55,784 nucleotides of DNA from an uncultured Bacteroidales bacterium. GTDB lineage: Bacteria > Bacteroidota > Bacteroidia > Bacteroidales > F082. The DNA is taken from NCBI GenBank assembly GCA_900317055.1, contig ONFF01000023.1:1-55784 (forward strand), in the 5' to 3' direction. Positions 40,837 through 49,733 of this stretch are shown piece after piece. A program made the position numbers and the translations under genes. The number at the start of each line of letters is the position of its first letter. Positions within the stretch are counted from its first letter, which is position 1. The notes below the pieces were generated by a model. It did not search any database. It saw nothing but the letters and a program-made list of their open reading frames with translations, and was not told the origin of the DNA.

Positions 40837-42678
40837 ATGAAAAAGTTTTTGAAGACATTAGCAGCCATAACGCTATCGACAGCGGTGATTTTCTCCGTAG
40901 GATGTAAGCCCGAAGAAGACCCCATCAATGGTGGAGGAGATAACGGGGACAATGGCAGCGGTCTGGACAGCCACGTATATGTTGACCTTGGTTTGCCAAG
41001 CGGTACTTTGTGGGCTACTTGCAACGTTGGTGCCAACGCTCCAGAAGAATGCGGTTATTATTTTGCATGGGGAGAAACAGAGTTCAAGGATTCTTATAGT
41101 TGGAGCAATTACAAATATTGTTATCAAATCGGTGAAGCACTTACCAAGTATTGTTTCGATTCGCATGTCGGACTTAACCTTTTTACGGACAATTTGACGA
41201 CACTTAAGCCCGAAGATGATGCAGCTACGACTAATTGGGGTAATGGTTGGCGTACACCAACCAAAGAAGAATTTGAGGAATTGTTGCAGAATACGACAAA
41301 AACATGGACTCTTCGGAATGGAATGGTCGGATATTTATTAACTGCGAATAATGGTAATACCTTGTTTTTCCCAGCTGCAGGTCGGATGATGGAAGACCGA
41401 CTATTAGAACATGCGGCATTTGGACATTATTGGACAAAAACTCTTTCTGAATACAATCCGAGAAAAGCAATGAGATTTGTTGGGTCAACAACATACTTTT
41501 CCGATTATGAAATTGAACGCTATCATGGTCTTTCTGTTCGCCCGGTTCGTGCTGACAACGAAATGGAAAATGATTCCGTACTGTCTTATCCGATTGTAAC
41601 AACAGGGGATATAATTGAAATTGGCAGAATTAGTGCAAAATGTGGGTTTACGGTCGTAACTAATGAAGATATAGATGTAATCACAACAGGCGTTTATTGT
41701 GGCACAACTGAAAATCCAACAAGTGATGCCCCAATACATACCATAACTAATATGAGCGGTGTTTATGATAATCTTCATCCTGTATGGGATGGTATATGGA
41801 TGAGTGGGCTCACCCCAAATACCACATACTATGTAAGGGCTTATGCAAAAACAAGCGACAACAATATTTACTATGGCGAGCAAAAGTCTTTTACTACTTT
41901 GCAAGATTATCCTTGCTACGGACCGTTCTCCATAAGCGAAGAATTACAGGTTTATTTCTCTCAAGGCAACCTTCAATACCAAGCCTCAACATTCACATGG
42001 CGTTTCGCTGAAAACCAATGGGACTATGTTGGTACAGAGATACCTGATTTAAATGGAGATTTCGGAGGCACTGTACCTGGAAGCAGCAATCATCTTATTT
42101 CAAACGATTATGACGGCTGGATAGATTTATTTGCATGGGGGTCTGCAAATTCTCCAACCCTTGTCGCATTTATGAACATCACAGATTTTGTGGACTGGGG
42201 CACGAAACCTATCAGTAATGCAGGCGGACATGCTTATCCTTGGCGAACACTTACAAAAGAAGAATGGGACTATTTGTTATATGGACGCCAAACCCCTTCT
42301 GGAGTTCGTTTTGTTTTAGGAATGGTCAACAATATAAAGGGGCTTATATTACTTCCAGATGACTGGAATGCTTCTATTTATCAATTGAGTAATGTAAACG
42401 ACGGCCCTAACCCTAACTACCAGGACAATAGAATCTCAGAAGAAACATGGAAAGATTCCTTAGAAACGCATGGTGCTGTGTTTCTTCCTTGGGCTGGTTA
42501 TAGGGTAAACTACAATGTATCAGCTGTAAGAAGAAGGGGGTATTATTGGTTAGCTGAACGAGACTGGTATTTGGACTTTTTTGAATCTTATGGATTAAAT
42601 TTCCCGTTTTCTTATCAAAACAACAGCATTGCTGGCTATTCAGTTCGACTTGTTTGGTGCAAACAGTATGAATTCTAA
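40837..42678 (+). CDS. Surface lipoprotein with FISUMP-type and fibronectin III-like domains
   Basis: The protein is 613 aa. ATG 40837 begins a clear lipoprotein signal (MKKFLKTLAAITLSTAVIFSVGC, Cys23); the frame upstream overlaps the previous gene. After an acidic Gly/Asp/Asn-rich linker comes a domain starting YVDLGLPSGTLWATCNVGA, typical of FISUMP (TIGR02145-like) surface proteins. A fibronectin III-like segment (ISAKCGFTVVTNEDIDVITT to YYVRAYAKT) and a second, related domain (VYFSQGNLQYQASTFTWRF) follow and end in YSVRLVW. It is probably surface exposed. Such proteins are large variable families in gut Bacteroidales, and binding partners are unknown. Confidence 0.75.
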   Translation: MKKFLKTLAAITLSTAVIFSVGCKPEEDPINGGGDNGDNGSGLDSHVYVDLGLPSGTLWATCNVGANAPEECGYYFAWGETEFKDSYSWSNYKYCYQIGEALTKYCFDSHVGLNLFTDNLTTLKPEDDAATTNWGNGWRTPTKEEFEELLQNTTKTWTLRNGMVGYLLTANNGNTLFFPAAGRMMEDRLLEHAAFGHYWTKTLSEYNPRKAMRFVGSTTYFSDYEIERYHGLSVRPVRADNEMENDSVLSYPIVTTGDIIEIGRISAKCGFTVVTNEDIDVITTGVYCGTTENPTSDAPIHTITNMSGVYDNLHPVWDGIWMSGLTPNTTYYVRAYAKTSDNNIYYGEQKSFTTLQDYPCYGPFSISEELQVYFSQGNLQYQASTFTWRFAENQWDYVGTEIPDLNGDFGGTVPGSSNHLISNDYDGWIDLFAWGSANSPTLVAFMNITDFVDWGTKPISNAGGHAYPWRTLTKEEWDYLLYGRQTPSGVRFVLGMVNNIKGLILLPDDWNASIYQLSNVNDGPNPNYQDNRISEETWKDSLETHGAVFLPWAGYRVNYNVSAVRRRGYYWLAERDWYLDFFESYGLNFPFSYQNNSIAGYSVRLVWCKQYEF

Positions 42679-42732
42679 TAGATAGTGAGCTGGCAGCAAT
42701 ATCGGCTTTTTCTTTGTAAATACAGCCAAAAT

Positions 42733-42764
42733 TTTGTTGGTATAAAATTTTATACCTATTTTTG
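42733..42764 (+). promoter_or_regulatory. Promoter with an 18-bp palindromic operator for the DUF4160/DUF2442 pair
   Basis: TTTG (42733-42736) is the -33 box and TATTTTTG (42757-42764) the -7 box. The 20 bases between contain GGTATAAAATTTTATACC (42739-42756), a perfect palindrome that ends exactly where the -7 box begins. A bound dimer would block RNA polymerase. The second gene of the operon encodes an HTH protein, the natural candidate. Confidence 0.75.
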
Positions 42765-42780
42765 CAGAAAAAATTCTGCT

Positions 42781-43014
42781 ATGCCGACATTGCTGATAAC
42801 TTTTGGAATGCGTTTCTTCTTCTATTTGGATGAACACCAACCTATTCATGTACATGTGGATTGCAATGGAAAGAAAGCTAAAATCGCATTGGAACCTTCT
42901 GTCAGTTTGGTGTACAACCATGGTCTGAAAGAGCAAGAAATGAAAAAGGCTATCGACACTTGCGCCATCTATCGCGACGATTTCATAGCAGAATGGCATA
43001 AAAGGTTTGACTAA
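42781..43014 (+). CDS. DUF4160 protein, likely partner in a toxin-antitoxin-like pair
   Basis: The protein is 77 aa. ATG 42781 follows the promoter at a distance of 16 bases; the frame reaching upstream passes through the promoter. The family pattern is clear: MRFFFYLDEHQPIHVHVDC (F-Y-x-x-E-H-x-P-x-H-V-H-V), then KKAKIALEPSVSL and MKKAIDTCAIYRDDFIAEW. DUF4160 genes are commonly followed by a DUF2442 gene, as here, and such pairs are thought to act as toxin-antitoxin modules; the biochemical activity is unknown to me. The next gene starts 13 bp downstream. Confidence 0.8.
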   Translation: MPTLLITFGMRFFFYLDEHQPIHVHVDCNGKKAKIALEPSVSLVYNHGLKEQEMKKAIDTCAIYRDDFIAEWHKRFD

Positions 43015-43027
43015 AATAATCAAGAAA

Positions 43028-43444
43028 ATGGAAAAGATAAAAAACATCTGGTTTGACGAAAAGAGAATCTACTTGAAAACCACCGAAGGCCGCATATTGA
43101 GCCGTCCGTTGGAGGCATATCCCGAATTGAAAGAAGCCTCGATGGAACAACGCAACGACTTCACTATCGATGAAGAAGGCACTTCAATCCGTTGGGAAAC
43201 TCTTGATGCGGACATGCACATTTCAAGTTTTTACGAGACAAGCGAACCGAATGACCAAAACGAAGTAGCGGAAATGTTCAAGCGTTTCCCATGGCTCAAT
43301 GTATCGGAAGTGGCTCGCGCCATCGGCATTAACAAAAGCCTTTTGGCTCGTTACATCTACGGTATTTCCAAACCGAGCGAACAGCGCTTACGACAGATTC
43401 GGTTAACATTACACGCACTTGGCACGGAACTACAAACCGCGTGA
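43028..43444 (+). CDS. DUF2442 domain fused to a helix-turn-helix
   Basis: The protein is 138 aa from ATG 43028 (an in-frame start at 43007 would overlap the upstream gene). The N-terminal part (IKNIWFDEKRIYLKTTEGRI, then LSRPLEAYPELKEA) is DUF2442. The C-terminal 60 residues are an XRE-type HTH (WLNVSEVARAIGINKSLLAR, then YIYGISKPSEQRLRQI). This makes it the likely antitoxin or repressor of its own operon through the perfect palindrome upstream. It is co-transcribed with DUF4160 (13-bp gap). Confidence 0.82.
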   Translation: MEKIKNIWFDEKRIYLKTTEGRILSRPLEAYPELKEASMEQRNDFTIDEEGTSIRWETLDADMHISSFYETSEPNDQNEVAEMFKRFPWLNVSEVARAIGINKSLLARYIYGISKPSEQRLRQIRLTLHALGTELQTA

Positions 43445-43506
43445 ATTATCCATTGAAAATACTATTTTAACCAAACTTCCGTTAATACAAAAATTACAAT
43501 TCAAAT

Positions 43507-45048
43507 ATGTCACTATTACTATTCATTTTAATCGTTCCGGCGCTGTTCACCATCCCGATTGCGTTCTGCTGGAAGCAGTTTGAAGCCGCCGGACAAAAGG
43601 GCTACTATAGCCTCATCCCCTATTACAACATCTATATCATGCTGAAAATCATCGGCAAACAGAAGAAATTCTGGTGGTGGTTCTTCATCGTCTTCCCCTA
43701 CATCAACATCTTCATGCTGCTGCTCATGCTTGTCGAACTGGGCAAGTGTTTCGGCCGATTCAAGATCTGGGAGGAAGGCATGGCCGCCATTCTGCCCTTC
43801 ATTTTCTTCCCCATCATTGCCAAAAACGACAAATACCATGACCCCGCCACGACTACAAGACCCAAAAAGTCGACTGCACGCGAATGGTTCGATGCCATCA
43901 TTTTTGCCGTGGTCGCTGCCTTAATCATCAGAACCTATGTCTTTGAAATGTTCACCATCCCCACATCGAGTATGGAGAAGTCGCTCTGCGTAGGTGATTA
44001 TCTGGTGGTCAGCAAGATACATTATGGTCCCAAGGGACAAAACACCCCGCTCTCGTTCCCCTTCGTACACAACACCCTGCCGTGGAGCAAGACCAAAAAG
44101 TCGTACCTCGAATGGATCAAGTTGCCCTATCACCGTTACCCTGGCGTGACGACAATGAAGCGTTACGATCCCATCGTGTTCAACTATCCCGCAGGCGACA
44201 CGGTTTGCGAGAACTATCAAAGCAGCGTCAACTACTACGACCTTGTGCGTGAATATGGGCGCGACAATGTGTGGAAAGGCAAAGTGGTGCTGAACCTCAA
44301 TGGTGTTCCTACGCCAAGCGGCAAGGTCATCTCTCACCCTGTCGACAAGCGCGAGAACTATGTGAAGCGCCTCATCGGTATGCCTGGCGACTCCCTGCAA
44401 ATCATCAACGGTGTGGTGTATATCAACGGCGAGAAAGCCTTCCAACCTGAGAACATGCAACACAACTATACCGTGGTGACCACCAGTGGCGGCATCAACA
44501 AGCAGACCTTAGACAAATATGAAATCACTGAAGGCTACCGTACTGACGACCCCAACACTTTCGTTCTCAACATCAGCGAGAAGGTATCCAATGAATTGAT
44601 CAAACTACCGTATGTCACCTCAGTGATGCGCAGTGTGCAGGCACCTGGTCAAGGCACCAGCACCAGCCTCTTCCCCAACCGTCCCGACCTCTATCCTTGG
44701 AATGTGGACAACTTCGGCCCCATCTACATCCCGCAGAAAGGCGTGACGGTGAAACTGGATGTCAACACCTTGCCCTTCTACGAGCGCATCATCCACGCCT
44801 ACGAACTGCACGACTTGAAAGTGGAGGGCGACAAGATTTACATTGACGGACAGCTGGCCGATAGCTACACATTCGAGATGGACTACTATTGGATGATGGG
44901 CGACAACCGCCACAACTCCGCCGACTCCCGTTATTGGGGTTATGTACCTGAGAACCACATCGTTGGAAAACCCATCCTCGTTTGGCTCTCAAGGGACAAG
45001 GAAAACGGCGGAATCCGTTGGAAGAGAATGTTCAGGATTCCGAAGTAA
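43507..45048 (+). CDS. lepB: Signal peptidase I with extra N-terminal membrane domain
   Basis: The protein is 513 aa, longer than the usual 200-330. Residues 1-105 hold three hydrophobic segments resembling DUF5684 (QKGYYSLIPYYNIYIML). The signal peptidase proper starts with a membrane anchor at about 129-145. The catalytic dyad is S155 in PTSSMEKSL and K287 in YVKRLIGMPGDSL; GDNRHNSADSRYWG is the conserved box E. Between them is a long insertion (about 190-280 and 300-420), normal for Bacteroidetes. It cleaves signal peptides on the outer face of the inner membrane. A strong terminator follows. Confidence 0.94.
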   Translation: MSLLLFILIVPALFTIPIAFCWKQFEAAGQKGYYSLIPYYNIYIMLKIIGKQKKFWWWFFIVFPYINIFMLLLMLVELGKCFGRFKIWEEGMAAILPFIFFPIIAKNDKYHDPATTTRPKKSTAREWFDAIIFAVVAALIIRTYVFEMFTIPTSSMEKSLCVGDYLVVSKIHYGPKGQNTPLSFPFVHNTLPWSKTKKSYLEWIKLPYHRYPGVTTMKRYDPIVFNYPAGDTVCENYQSSVNYYDLVREYGRDNVWKGKVVLNLNGVPTPSGKVISHPVDKRENYVKRLIGMPGDSLQIINGVVYINGEKAFQPENMQHNYTVVTTSGGINKQTLDKYEITEGYRTDDPNTFVLNISEKVSNELIKLPYVTSVMRSVQAPGQGTSTSLFPNRPDLYPWNVDNFGPIYIPQKGVTVKLDVNTLPFYERIIHAYELHDLKVEGDKIYIDGQLADSYTFEMDYYWMMGDNRHNSADSRYWGYVPENHIVGKPILVWLSRDKENGGIRWKRMFRIPK

Positions 45049-45067
45049 GCCTTCGATTACACGCTTT

Positions 45068-45097
45068 TAGGCTGTCTTTTCGGCAGCCTATTTTTTT
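45068..45097 (+). terminator. Rho-independent terminator of lepB
   Basis: The perfect 7-bp stem TAGGCTG/CAGCCTA with a 9-base loop is followed by seven T. It starts 20 bases after the stop codon. Confidence 0.9.
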
Positions 45098-45143
45098 GCT
45101 CCAAAAACGCAAAAAGGCCAACTTACGAACCAACTATTTTATT

Positions 45144-45151
45144 TATTTTTG
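45144..45151 (+). promoter_or_regulatory. Promoter -7 box of ftsK
   Basis: TATTTTTG, 24 bases before the ftsK ATG. Confidence 0.6.
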
Positions 45152-45174
45152 CAAGCTATTAACGAAGACAGAAC

Positions 45175-47868
45175 ATGGCCACAGGAAACAACCGTAAAGA
45201 AAACACTTTCAAGCAGAAAGCCTCATCCGAGACCGAATTGCTGGAAGTACAGCCCATCATAACCGAAGAACCGAAAAAAGAGGAAAAACCAAAAAAAGAA
45301 ACCTCAAAAAAGAGTGAGAAATCGCAAAAAGTCAAAGACTCCAAACCGCAGAAAACCAAAGAGAAACCAAAAAGCGAAAGCCGCTTTGGCCGAATCGTCG
45401 GCATCCTGTTTCTCTGCTTGGCCGTCTTTTTGGGCATTGCCTTGATTTCTTACTTGGTGAGCTTTTTCAGCGGGCACCATCAGGAATATGGCTACCAGAT
45501 CTTCAGCAAGAAAATCGAAATCGAGAACCGCACAGGTAGCCTTGGCGTCTTTTTGGCACAGACACTCATCAAGGAGTCGTTTGGCATCGGCTCGTTCTTT
45601 TTCGTTTACCTGCTGTCCCTCATCGGTTTGCGCCTTACTGATGCCGCCAAAATCAAGATGTGGAATGTTTGGAAGTGGGCCTTACTCAGCTTGGTGTGGA
45701 TGCCATTGTTCTTCGCTTTCATTGCCACTGCGGCACCAAAATGTGCCATCTTTGGTGGTGCAGTCGGCCTGTGGCTCAACACTTTGCTGACCAATTATGT
45801 CGGCGACACAGGTGTCATCATCATTCTCGCATTCCTGTTGTTGGTTTTCCTTGTCTACCAATTCAACCTCACACTCAACTATTTCAAGGAGCGACGCGAG
45901 AAACGCGAAGATGAGGAACGCCGTCAGGCAGCCATCCTTGCCGAACAACGCATCAGGGAACAGTTTGACAGAGAGCAGGAAAACATGACCGATAACGGCG
46001 AGGACATTGACCCCGACTTCATTGACGATGAGGAAGAAGACAACGAACCACATCTGCCACCTACTACTTCCTATACCAAAGACCCGACCTTTGTCATTGT
46101 GAATCCCGATAACAACTCAGAAGGCGCCAAGGAGAATGTTCTTGTCCGCCCCAAAGAAAATGAGGTTCAAGAAAAGGAACTCACCCCAGAGCCTGTCGTG
46201 ACAACAGAAAACGACAACAAGCCCAAGGACATCATCCCCGAAAAGACGGACAACGGTGCTGAAAAAGTGGAGCTGGTCATTGAGAACACGCCCAAAGAGG
46301 AAACCGTCGACAATGGCAAAAACATGGAGCACCACACCGTCGACACGCCTTTTGACCCGCGTTACGAATTGCGCGACTACAAGTTCCCGACTTTGGACAT
46401 GCTCAACGACTACGGTGGCAAGAAGTCGGAGATCGATGAAGAGGAACTGAATGCCAACAAGAACAAGATTGTGGAGACCTTGGGCAACTACGGCATCGCC
46501 ATCGACAAGATCAAGGCGACCATCGGTCCCACGGTTACCTTATATGAAATTGTCCCTGCTGCCGGTATCCGTATCTCGAAAATCAAGAACTTGGAAGACG
46601 ACATTGCCTTGAGTCTGGCCGCCCTAGGCATCCGTATCATCGCTCCTATCCCGGGCAAAGGCACCATCGGTATCGAAGTGCCGAACAGCAAGCCCGAGAC
46701 CGTCTCGATGCGCAGTGTGCTGGCATCAGAAAAATTCCAAAACTCAAAATATGCCCTGCCTTGCGCCATCGGTAAAACCATCTCCAACGAGACCTATGTC
46801 TTCGACTTGGCCAAGATGCCACACATCCTGATGGCAGGTGCTACTGGTCAAGGTAAATCGGTGGGACTGAATGCCATCATCGCTTCCTTGCTCTACAGCA
46901 AGCACCCTTCGGAGCTGAAATTCGTCATGGTCGACCCGAAGAAGGTGGAGTTAACCCTTTACAACCGCATCGAGCGTCATTATCTGGCCAAGCTCCCCGA
47001 TTCGGAAGACGCCATCATCACCGATGTGAAGAAAGTGGTGCGTACACTCAATTCCTTGTGCATAGAGATGGACCAGCGTTACGACCTGTTGAAAGCCGCC
47101 GAGTGCCGAAACATCATCGAATACAACGAGAAGTTCAAGGCGCGCAGGCTGCTCCCCACTGAAGGTCACCGTTTCCTGCCCTACATTGTGTTGGTCGTCG
47201 ATGAGTTTGCCGACCTCATCATGACCGCAGGCCGTGAGGTGGAAGCCCCGATAGCCCGTATCGCCCAATTGGCTCGTGCCGTCGGCATCCACCTGATTAT
47301 CGCTACGCAACGTCCTTCGGTCAACATCATCACGGGCTCCATCAAGGCCAACTTCCCTGCCCGTATTGCCTTCCGCGTCATCTCGCAGGTCGACTCGAAG
47401 ACCATCCTCGACCAAAGCGGAGCCAACCAGCTCATTGGTCGTGGTGATATGCTGCTCTCTACGGGCAACGACTTAGTGCGTCTGCAATGCGCATTCATCG
47501 ACACGCCTGAGGTGGAGGCCGTCACCGAGTTCATCGGCAACCAACGCGGCTATGCCGAGCCGTTCCTGCTGCCTGAGGTTCCTGAAGAGGAAGGTGAAGG
47601 CGTCGACATCGAAGAAGATGGTGAACGCGACAGCCTCTTTGAGGAAGCTGCAAGGATCGTGGTGCAAACCCAACAAGGCTCCACTTCAATGATTCAGCGC
47701 AAGCTGAAACTCGGCTACAACCGCGCAGGCCGCATCATCGACCAATTGGAGGCTGCAGGCATTGTCGGGCCTTTCTCGGGTAGCAAGTCGAGAGAGGTGA
47801 AAGTGACTTCTGAAGCCGCTTTGGAACAGATTTTGCGGGACATCTACAACAAAGACAACGGAATTTGA
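45175..47868 (+). CDS. ftsK: DNA translocase FtsK
   Basis: The protein is 897 aa. A basic Lys/Glu-rich start (about 1-65) is followed by four hydrophobic segments between about 75 and 240, an acidic linker, and the motor domain from about 400. The Walker A, AGATGQGKSVGLN, is at about 555-567, the Walker B is YIVLVVDEFADL, and the C-terminal gamma winged helix reads TSMIQRKLKLGYNRAGRIID. It sits at the division septum and pumps chromosomal DNA, as a partner of dif recombination. The following LolA-like gene starts 3 bp after the stop and is thus in the same unit. Confidence 0.96.
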   Translation: MATGNNRKENTFKQKASSETELLEVQPIITEEPKKEEKPKKETSKKSEKSQKVKDSKPQKTKEKPKSESRFGRIVGILFLCLAVFLGIALISYLVSFFSGHHQEYGYQIFSKKIEIENRTGSLGVFLAQTLIKESFGIGSFFFVYLLSLIGLRLTDAAKIKMWNVWKWALLSLVWMPLFFAFIATAAPKCAIFGGAVGLWLNTLLTNYVGDTGVIIILAFLLLVFLVYQFNLTLNYFKERREKREDEERRQAAILAEQRIREQFDREQENMTDNGEDIDPDFIDDEEEDNEPHLPPTTSYTKDPTFVIVNPDNNSEGAKENVLVRPKENEVQEKELTPEPVVTTENDNKPKDIIPEKTDNGAEKVELVIENTPKEETVDNGKNMEHHTVDTPFDPRYELRDYKFPTLDMLNDYGGKKSEIDEEELNANKNKIVETLGNYGIAIDKIKATIGPTVTLYEIVPAAGIRISKIKNLEDDIALSLAALGIRIIAPIPGKGTIGIEVPNSKPETVSMRSVLASEKFQNSKYALPCAIGKTISNETYVFDLAKMPHILMAGATGQGKSVGLNAIIASLLYSKHPSELKFVMVDPKKVELTLYNRIERHYLAKLPDSEDAIITDVKKVVRTLNSLCIEMDQRYDLLKAAECRNIIEYNEKFKARRLLPTEGHRFLPYIVLVVDEFADLIMTAGREVEAPIARIAQLARAVGIHLIIATQRPSVNIITGSIKANFPARIAFRVISQVDSKTILDQSGANQLIGRGDMLLSTGNDLVRLQCAFIDTPEVEAVTEFIGNQRGYAEPFLLPEVPEEEGEGVDIEEDGERDSLFEEAARIVVQTQQGSTSMIQRKLKLGYNRAGRIIDQLEAAGIVGPFSGSKSREVKVTSEAALEQILRDIYNKDNGI

Positions 47869-47870
47869 AA

Positions 47871-48494
47871 ATGAAAACGAAAAACATCATTGCATGCCTG
47901 TTCCTATTGTTTGTGACACAGGCCGTTACCGCACAAAACAATGCCGAAGCGCTCATCCGTGTTTTGGTCAACCAAGTCAAGAGCCATCAGAACATGGAGA
48001 TGAAATTCTCCTACCAAATCAGCCCTGATGAGAAGACTTTGATTGATGCACTAAAAGGCAAAGCTTGGCTACAAGGCGAGGCATACAAAATCGAATTGCC
48101 AGAGCAACAGACCATTTCCGACGGCAAGACCATTTGGTCGTATCTCGTTGACGATGAGGAAGTCTTGGTGAGCAATGCCACTGAAGGCACCGACAATACA
48201 CCCCTTAAACTCCTCACCTCACTCGACAAGAACTATGCAGCCACTTTGACCAACATCGATGCTCAAGGCAATGCGGTCATCGAATTGGCCAATCCGAAAG
48301 GACAATACAAGCGCATCACTTTGAAAATCAACGCAAAGAAAACCGAGCTAAAGAATGTTGACATTTATATGGAAGACGGTAGCAAGGTCATGATTACCAT
48401 CGAAGAAATGAAATTCGACCAACAATTGGACGACAAATTCTTCACCTTTGATGCGAAAAAACACCCCAATGTGGATGTGATAGATATGCGGTGA
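47871..48494 (+). CDS. LolA-like outer-membrane lipoprotein carrier protein
   Basis: The protein is 207 aa from ATG 47871. A signal peptide (MKTKNIIACLFLLFVTQAVTAQ) directs it to the periplasm. The LolA-like fold is indicated by KGKAWLQGEAYKIELPEQQT, ISDGKTIWSYLVDDEEVLVS and the late DDKFFTFDAKKHPNVDVID. It would carry lipoproteins from the inner to the outer membrane. A link of lolA to ftsK is common in many bacteria and supports this call. It is followed by a half copy of palindrome D and a short repeat. Confidence 0.85.
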   Translation: MKTKNIIACLFLLFVTQAVTAQNNAEALIRVLVNQVKSHQNMEMKFSYQISPDEKTLIDALKGKAWLQGEAYKIELPEQQTISDGKTIWSYLVDDEEVLVSNATEGTDNTPLKLLTSLDKNYAATLTNIDAQGNAVIELANPKGQYKRITLKINAKKTELKNVDIYMEDGSKVMITIEEMKFDQQLDDKFFTFDAKKHPNVDVIDMR

Positions 48495-48530
48495 CGCAAT
48501 AAAATACGATTGTTTTCGTATTAAAAAATG

Positions 48531-48556
48531 CGGCTGCCACGATGTGACAGCCCTAC
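48531..48556. repeat. Palindromic repeat family D, half copy
   Basis: CGGCTGCCAC followed by TGTGACAGCCCTAC equals the right half of the full element at 28759-28827 (two differences at most). The left half is missing. Confidence 0.8.
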
Positions 48557-48559
48557 AAA

Positions 48560-48598
48560 CAACAATTCAACAATTCAACGATAAACAATTCAACAACA
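48560..48598. repeat. AATTGTTGAA-type repeat, copy 3 (opposite strand)
   Basis: CAACAATTCAACAATTCAAC, then a short spacer and CAATTCAACAAC. The inverse complement matches the copies at 16046 and 22641 over most of its length. It lies just before exbB. Confidence 0.65.
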
Positions 48599-48602
48599 CA
48601 AT

Positions 48603-49304
48603 ATGAATCTTCTTCAAATTCAACAGGCTGCCAACGATTTAGGCGCAGCCGCTACCGCCGAAGCAGTAGCACAACCCACAGAATTCAAACTTTCAATCCT
48701 CGAACTCGCCACCAAAGGTGGTTGGATCATGATTTTATTGGCCGTTTTGTCCATCATTGCGGTGTACATCTTCATCGAAAGGTTCATCACCGTTTCGCGT
48801 GCCACCAAATACGACAACGGTTTCATGGAACGCATTCGCGAATATATGAAGGATGGCAAACTCGATTCTGCGAAAGCCTTGTGCAGAGGCAATTCCACTC
48901 CTATCTCACGCATGATTGAAAAAGGTCTTTCTCGCATTGGCAGACCTTTGGGCGACATCAACTCGGCCATCGAGAATGTGGGCAACTTGGAAGTTGCCAA
49001 GCTGGAACGTGGTGTCAGCATTTTAGCCATGATTGCCAGTGCCGCCCCGATGATCGGTTTCTTGGGCACGGTAACGGGTATGATTCGCGCCTTCTACAAC
49101 ATGTCGATGGCGGGTAACAATATTGACATCGAACTGCTTTCCTCGGGCATCTACGAAGCCATGGTGACTACCGTCGGCGGTCTGATTGTGGGTATCGTTG
49201 CCTACTTCTTCCACGCCATCATCTCAAACAAAATCCAGAAAGTCGTCAACCTGCTTGAGGGCAAGGCAACTGAATTCATGGATGTTTTGAACGAACCTGC
49301 CTAA
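48603..49304 (+). CDS. exbB: ExbB/TolQ-type proton channel subunit
   Basis: The protein is 233 aa with three membrane segments (about 37-60, 139-163, 185-210). The conserved core reads LAMIASAAPMIGFLGTVTGMIRAF, with the TolQ/ExbB signature, and GIYEAMVTTVGGLIVGIVAYF. With ExbD it forms the proton-driven motor that powers TonB at the inner membrane. It is followed after 12 bp by exbD and then by a TonB-type gene, so the three form one operon. Confidence 0.93.
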   Translation: MNLLQIQQAANDLGAAATAEAVAQPTEFKLSILELATKGGWIMILLAVLSIIAVYIFIERFITVSRATKYDNGFMERIREYMKDGKLDSAKALCRGNSTPISRMIEKGLSRIGRPLGDINSAIENVGNLEVAKLERGVSILAMIASAAPMIGFLGTVTGMIRAFYNMSMAGNNIDIELLSSGIYEAMVTTVGGLIVGIVAYFFHAIISNKIQKVVNLLEGKATEFMDVLNEPA

Positions 49305-49316
49305 AATCAGCGCATT

Positions 49317-49730
49317 ATGGCCATCAAATCAAGAAATAAGGTCGAACCCACATTCAACTCCTCGTCCATGTCGGACCTGGTGTTTCTGCTGCTGATTTTC
49401 TTCATGCTGACATCGACCTTGGTTGCTCCCAACGCCATCAAACTCATGTTGCCTTCGAGCAGCAGCAAGACCATGGCCAAACAAACCGTCACTGTATATG
49501 TGAACGAGCAACTGCAATATGTTGTTGATGAAACACCTGCCGACGAGACACAGCTCACCGACCTCATCAACACCAAAATCGGCAACGACACTCAAGCCAC
49601 GGTGGTGCTTCGTTCGGACAAAAGCGTACCCGTGCAATACATAGTGAATGTGATTGATGCTGTCAACGAAATCAACAACGCCACAGGCAACAACCACAAA
49701 GTCATTTTAGCCACATCGCCAAAGAAATAA
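49317..49730 (+). CDS. exbD: ExbD/TolR-type proton channel subunit
   Basis: The protein is 137 aa. There is a single N-terminal membrane segment (about 20-42) with the key Asp in SSMSDLVFLLLIFFMLTSTL, as in ExbD and TolR, and a periplasmic domain with the end ATSPKK. The Asp carries protons in the ExbB/ExbD motor. It is between exbB and the TonB-like gene; the gap to the latter is 3 bp. Confidence 0.93.
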   Translation: MAIKSRNKVEPTFNSSSMSDLVFLLLIFFMLTSTLVAPNAIKLMLPSSSSKTMAKQTVTVYVNEQLQYVVDETPADETQLTDLINTKIGNDTQATVVLRSDKSVPVQYIVNVIDAVNEINNATGNNHKVILATSPKK

Positions 49731-49733
49731 AAC

